A stretch of 9,687 nucleotides of DNA, taken from NCBI GenBank assembly GCA_002310075.1, contig DBXU01000093.1, positions 126-9,812 of the forward strand, read 5' to 3'. Under the pieces are notes generated by a model. That model was not told where the DNA came from. It ran no database searches and saw only the letters and a program-made list of their open reading frames with translations. The stretch comes from Bacteroidales bacterium UBA1204 (GTDB lineage: Bacteria; Bacteroidota; Bacteroidia; Bacteroidales; F082). Shown here one piece after another: positions 6,615 to 9,687 of the stretch (position 1 is the first letter of the stretch; each line of letters opens with the position of its first letter). The position numbers and the translations under genes were made by a program.

Positions 6615-7391
6615 ATGAAGAAATCCATAGTGTATGATGGGCGTGATATGCAAGCCCTTGGTTCCTCGGAAAAGACATCGTTGAGCGCAGCTCGTGATGC
6701 GGCGATGCTGGCATTTCTGACGCAGTTTATCACGGATGAGCGCAAGCAACGCTTCGAGGAAGTTCTTGACTATCGTACGCGTCACCTCACGGTTGTATTG
6801 GAGGATATATTTCAGCCCCATAACGCCAGCGCGGTGATGCGAAGCTGCGAGTTGCGAGGCATACAAGACATCCATGTCGTGGAGAACAACAACCGTTATG
6901 ATGTGAATCCTGACGTGGTGCTGGGTAGTACCAAATGGATCAACCTGCACTATTACGAAGACTTGGATTTCAACACCCCGACTGCCTACGAGCGTTTGCA
7001 TGAAAAAGGGTATAAGATCGTGGCCACCTGCCCGCATCGTGACGACTTTACCCCAGATACTTTACCACTGGACCAGCCTATAGCCTTGGTCTTTGGAACG
7101 GAAAAGCTGGGCCTTTCGGATTATGCCGTCGAACATGCCGACATGCACGTCCGTATTCCTATGTATGGCTTTACGGAGAGCTACAACATCAGCGTGTCGG
7201 CAGCCTTGCTGTTGTATTCGCTGACGAATCGCCTGCATGCTTCCAACGACATTGACTGGCATCTCACTGAAGAGGAGAAAAACGAACTGCGCTTGCTCTG
7301 GACACGCCGTTCATTGAGCCGTATCAGGCAGTATGAACGCAAATTTGCGTCCTTGCACCCCGAGTTTTATGAGCGACAAGATGAGCAATAA
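6615..7391 (+). CDS. trmH: TrmH-family tRNA (guanosine-18-2'-O)-methyltransferase
   Basis: TrmH methylates the 2'-O of guanosine 18 in the D-loop of tRNA using S-adenosylmethionine. The 258-residue protein belongs to the SpoU (SPOUT, trefoil-knot) class. Motif 1 is FQPHNASAVMRSCELRGI with the catalytic arginine at 76. Motif 2 is LVFGTEKLGLS (158-168) with Glu163. Motif 3 is IPMYGFTESYNISVSAALLLY (181-201) with Asn191. The segment VLGSTKWINLHYY also matches E. coli TrmH. About 57 residues precede the catalytic domain, where helical extensions that bind tRNA occur in this family; the basic C-terminus (TRRSLSRIRQYERK) may help. Start ATG 6615 is chosen because the longer reading from 6492 would include the promoter and a stretch of phenylalanines and overlap the TPR start. 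Another SpoU specificity cannot be excluded, but similarity around motif 3 favours TrmH. Confidence 0.88.
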   Translation: MKKSIVYDGRDMQALGSSEKTSLSAARDAAMLAFLTQFITDERKQRFEEVLDYRTRHLTVVLEDIFQPHNASAVMRSCELRGIQDIHVVENNNRYDVNPDVVLGSTKWINLHYYEDLDFNTPTAYERLHEKGYKIVATCPHRDDFTPDTLPLDQPIALVFGTEKLGLSDYAVEHADMHVRIPMYGFTESYNISVSAALLLYSLTNRLHASNDIDWHLTEEEKNELRLLWTRRSLSRIRQYERKFASLHPEFYERQDEQ

Positions 7392-7434
7392 AAGGGAATT
7401 TGTTTCGTTTTGATTCTGTATCAAATAAAAGTAG

Positions 7435-7442
7435 TATTTTTG
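7435..7442 (+). promoter_or_regulatory. -7 promoter element for the lipoprotein-redox gene pair
   Basis: TATTTTTG is an exact TAnnTTTG match 18 bases before the ATG at 7461. TTTG at 7409-7412 could be a -33 element, though the 22-base spacing is long. A six-base inverted repeat (TTTGAT 7409-7414, ATCAAA 7420-7425) overlaps that position and could be an operator. No terminator separates trmH from this promoter, so some read-through is possible. Confidence 0.65.
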
Positions 7443-7460
7443 CGGAGTAATTTTTGCGTT

Positions 7461-7739
7461 ATGAAGAAGGTTTTGTTATTCGCCTTTGCACTGCTGATCC
7501 TTGCATTGCCTTCCTGTAAGAAAACACGTTATTGCAATTGCACCACCGTGCAAAACGATCAGGTGGTTCCGCTTGGCGAAGAGTATTATATGATCGAAGA
7601 CGGCTCAACCTGCTCCGACAAGGCAAAGGAAATTGTCGGATGGGGCCAGGTGATATGCACCGAAGTCTCTGAATCTGAGGTTACGGGAGAAGATCCCAGC
7701 TGGTGGGAGGAACTGATCAACAACATTATTCCGAAATAA
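7461..7739 (+). CDS. Small cysteine-rich lipoprotein of unknown function
   Basis: I do not recognise this 92-residue protein. It begins with a clear lipoprotein signal: MKK, a hydrophobic core VLLFAFALLILAL (4-16), and a lipobox-like LPSC with Cys19 as the lipidated residue. The mature part of about 74 residues has four more cysteines (C25 and C27 in YCNC, C51 and C66), enough for two disulfides, and an acidic tail containing SWWEELINNI. Export and lipid anchoring are inferred from the signal. The start ATG 7461 is preferred over an in-frame ATG at 7410, which would add 17 residues, put the signal inside the protein and run through the promoter. Three bases after the stop begins a gene for a membrane protein with a thioredoxin-like domain. 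That suggests the lipoprotein is a substrate or partner in thiol redox exchange, but this rests on proximity and cysteine content only. Confidence 0.82.
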   Translation: MKKVLLFAFALLILALPSCKKTRYCNCTTVQNDQVVPLGEEYYMIEDGSTCSDKAKEIVGWGQVICTEVSESEVTGEDPSWWEELINNIIPK

Positions 7740-7742
7740 TAG

Positions 7743-8654
7743 GTGTTTTCGCACTCGTTTGTCAAATCATCCTTGAAGGTCCTATTGGGCCTGGTTTTTA
7801 TCGTGTCGGCTATCCTTAAGGTCGTCGACATGGACAAGTTCGAGATTTACATCTACAGCTATCATTTTTTCAGCCTTAACTTTTCATTTATCGTTGCCCG
7901 TCTGGCCATCATCCTTGAGTTGGTGCTTGGCTTCGGCTTGATATCTCATACTTTGCATAAGCTGTATTGGTGGGGGAGCATGGCCATGCTGGTCGGCTAT
8001 TCCTTATTACTATGGTATGCCTTGCACATGGGCCGTACCGACAGCTGCCATTGCTTCGGCGATTACTTGCAGCTCGACCCTAAGCAGAGCCTCATCAAGA
8101 ATGGATTGCTGATGCTGCTTTTGCTGGCCATCTACAAGATGGAAAGCTGGAAGACACCTTTTCGCTGGCTGTTATTGTGCCTGGCGCTTATGGCCTCTGC
8201 CATTGGTGTTTTCGTGGCTTCGCCACCCGACAACCTGGCAAATTTCGATCCAGAACATAACCTTCAAGTGGAGCTGTTCGATGAGATGTTGGGCGATGCA
8301 CCCTTGGAGGGTCTGCATCTGGACGAAGGAAAACAGATTGTATGCTTCTTCTCCACAGGTTGTGAGTATTGTCAGATGGCGGCACGCAAACTCTCGCTGA
8401 TGCAGCAGTTCCATGGCTTCCCGGGAGATAGGATCACCTGTCTCTTCATGGGCGACGAAGAGGATGTCTCCATGTTTTATGAACTATCGGAGTCGCAACG
8501 TTATCGTGATGTGCTTTATCCCGATGCCCGTATGCTTAAGGCCGTCAAGGGCAACCTGCCTGCCATAGTCTTTATGGAAGACGGTAAGATAGTTCACGAA
8601 TACGGATTCCGAAATATGGACGAAGAGGAGATAAGGGCGTTTATGGCCTCCTGA
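7743..8654 (+). CDS. MauE/DoxX-type membrane protein fused to a C-terminal thioredoxin-like domain
   Basis: The N-terminal half is a MauE/DoxX-like membrane domain with about five helices (roughly 11-27, 47-66, 77-95, 117-131, 141-159). It opens KVLLGLVFIVSAILKVVDMDKF and contains the C-x-C-F-G motif (SCHCFGDYLQLDPKQSLIKN; C102 and C104) typical of redox-associated members. The C-terminal half (about 170-303) is thioredoxin-like: VCFFSTGCEYCQMAARK with the CXXC pair C207/C210, and the cis-proline in NLPAIVF (P273). The fusion suggests passing electrons across the inner membrane to an extracytoplasmic thioredoxin domain, but the electron donor and substrate are unknown. The start is read as GTG at 7743, three bases after the lipoprotein stop with no Shine-Dalgarno sequence, which fits translational coupling. 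An in-frame TTG at 7773 is an alternative, while the ATG at codon 30 would cut off the first helix. The stop overlaps the convergent dipeptidase gene. Confidence 0.87.
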   Translation: MFSHSFVKSSLKVLLGLVFIVSAILKVVDMDKFEIYIYSYHFFSLNFSFIVARLAIILELVLGFGLISHTLHKLYWWGSMAMLVGYSLLLWYALHMGRTDSCHCFGDYLQLDPKQSLIKNGLLMLLLLAIYKMESWKTPFRWLLLCLALMASAIGVFVASPPDNLANFDPEHNLQVELFDEMLGDAPLEGLHLDEGKQIVCFFSTGCEYCQMAARKLSLMQQFHGFPGDRITCLFMGDEEDVSMFYELSESQRYRDVLYPDARMLKAVKGNLPAIVFMEDGKIVHEYGFRNMDEEEIRAFMAS

Positions 8655-9687
8655 ACTGATCTCCCGTCTCTTCAATCACGGCTTTCTTCCATGAATCAGG
8701 ATAGCCAGGTTGTTTGGGCTTGGCAGGATATCCGTAGCCGTTGCGTTTGAACTGGCCGTTTTCCTCTTGCTTTACGTTACTGTCCAGATATTTCACCAAC
8801 AGGTAATTGCTCAATTCCTTCCATGTGGCTACGGTGTTGTGTCCTGCTTGGTTGGAGAAGTCGGTGAGGTAGGCGATGGCTTTCTTCGCGTCTTGCGTGT
8901 ATAGGGCCAAGGCTTCGTTGTCGGCATAGTTGACCTGCTCCTGATAGCCACTTTCCAGTTCGTTTTGCACGGCTTGGATGTCGTCGATGACACGATTATA
9001 GAACAGGTACTTGAAGTGCGCCAGCCGGTTGAAGACCCAGAAGGCGGCGTTGTCGCTATAGGTGAGCATGTCGCCGTTACCCACGCGGTATTCGATCGGC
9101 ACTTCGCTGATGGAGCAGTAGAACGGCGTGTAGACCGTCGAATTGGTGTCGTCGACGCCGAACCAGATGATGCCACCGATGGGGTTGGGCAGCCATGAAC
9201 GGCTTTGGGCGATGAAAGAGAATCCTGTCTGCACCACTTCGATGCTACGCTCGTTGAGGTAAGGCTTGCCATCGTATTCCCAGTACAAGGGGTTGAAACG
9301 GAAGGGTGAGCCGAAAGGACCAGCACCCACGTCTTTGGTCTTGTCCAGCTCTGTGCCTTGGAAGTGGTCGCGTTGGAACGCCATCATATCGCTGAGGCTG
9401 ACTTTGCGGTTCGGCTTGACATAGAGCGGCATGCGATGCGTCAGGTCCTTGCCCGTGACATAGTCCCAGTATTCGTCCATGCCGTCGCAAACCTTGTTGA
9501 ACATGGTCCACACGCGCAGGTCGCAGACACGGGCAGCGCTGAAGTCGACGGGAGCATAGGCGGCCGAGAAGTCGAAGTCCTTGTCTTTGCCGCTGAAGTA
9601 GCCCTTGCGGCGGGCAAAGTCGATGATGTCGTGTTTATAGATAACCTCAACGTCTTTGTTGTAAAGCTTTTTCCAGTCCTTGTCGGT
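8641..9687 (-). CDS. C69-family dipeptidase, C-terminal part (runs off the window)
   Basis: C69 peptidases (PepD-type) are N-terminal-nucleophile cysteine dipeptidases; in Bacteroidetes many carry a signal peptide and act outside the cytoplasm on short peptides. The visible 348 codons are open to the right edge, so the start, any signal peptide and the catalytic cysteine lie outside. Family segments include KKLYNKDVEVIYKHDIIDFARRKGYF near the edge, then CDLRVWTMFNKVCDGMDEYWDYV. Further on come TGFSFIAQSRSWLPNPIGGIIWFGVDD and STVYTPFYCSISEVPIEY. The C-terminus has GQFKRNGYGYP and WKKAVIEETGDQF. Full-length relatives are around 540-600 residues, so some 200 residues are probably missing here. 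An internal GTG or ATG near 9505-9513 is not the real start, because the conserved sequence continues upstream without a break. The 3' end overlaps the convergent thioredoxin-fusion gene by 14 bases, and no terminator is seen. Confidence 0.92.
   Translation of the reverse strand, partial: TDKDWKKLYNKDVEVIYKHDIIDFARRKGYFSGKDKDFDFSAAYAPVDFSAARVCDLRVWTMFNKVCDGMDEYWDYVTGKDLTHRMPLYVKPNRKVSLSDMMAFQRDHFQGTELDKTKDVGAGPFGSPFRFNPLYWEYDGKPYLNERSIEVVQTGFSFIAQSRSWLPNPIGGIIWFGVDDTNSTVYTPFYCSISEVPIEYRVGNGDMLTYSDNAAFWVFNRLAHFKYLFYNRVIDDIQAVQNELESGYQEQVNYADNEALALYTQDAKKAIAYLTDFSNQAGHNTVATWKELSNYLLVKYLDSNVKQEENGQFKRNGYGYPAKPKQPGYPDSWKKAVIEETGDQFRRP

Noticed and set aside
7410..7460. Seventeen-residue extension of the lipoprotein
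   Set aside because: It covers the promoter and would bury the signal peptide; the ATG at 7461 gives a normal lipoprotein signal.
9505..9513. Start of the dipeptidase at an internal GTG or ATG
   Set aside because: The frame stays open with family-typical sequence for another 58 codons to the edge, so the gene is cut by the window rather than starting here.
1..9687. CRISPR array, tRNA, insertion sequence or phage genes
   Set aside because: No regularly spaced direct repeats, cloverleaf-like segments, transposase or integrase motifs, or terminal repeats were seen on reading both strands.

Overview
The window looks like chromosomal DNA from a Bacteroidetes bacterium, most likely Bacteroidales. 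Six intergenic regions carry the Bacteroidetes sigma-ABfr -7 element TAnnTTTG (five exact, one with a final mismatch). Most starts have no clear Shine-Dalgarno sequence. The protein families are also lineage-typical: a RecQ with a displaced zinc site, a membrane-anchored TPR protein of the Bacteroidetes type, and a C69 dipeptidase. I cannot name the genus. No tRNA, rRNA, CRISPR, insertion sequence or phage gene is visible, and no stretch over 300 bases lacks a gene (the largest gaps are about 110 to 116 bases).

Left part (1-4376, + strand): rplT (ribosomal protein L20) closes what is normally the infC-rpmI-rplT operon and ends at a strong terminator. A promoter directly after it drives uvrB, with recQ four bases downstream. 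The two make a compact DNA repair unit: damage recognition in nucleotide excision repair plus a 3'-5' helicase. A palindromic bidirectional terminator closes recQ and the opposing HU gene.

Middle part (4396-6498, - strand): in transcription order these are a membrane-anchored TPR protein, a terminator, fmt (methionyl-tRNA formyltransferase), an A/T-only palindrome, and a gene for the nucleoid protein HU with its own promoter. The TPR gene is divergent from trmH across a 116-base region with a promoter on each strand.

Right part (6615-8654, + strand): trmH (tRNA Gm18 2'-O-methyltransferase), then a separate promoter and a two-gene unit. That unit encodes a 92-residue cysteine-rich lipoprotein and a fusion of a MauE/DoxX-type membrane domain with a C-terminal thioredoxin-like domain (CEYC). 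This pair is the least described item here and looks like a small envelope thiol-redox module. Its last gene overlaps, tail to tail, a C69-family dipeptidase gene (- strand) that runs off the right edge without its catalytic N-terminus.

Most of the window is housekeeping. The points of interest are the redox pair, the RecQ architecture, the terminator-promoter overlays with almost no 5' leader at uvrB and fmt, and the convergent overlap.
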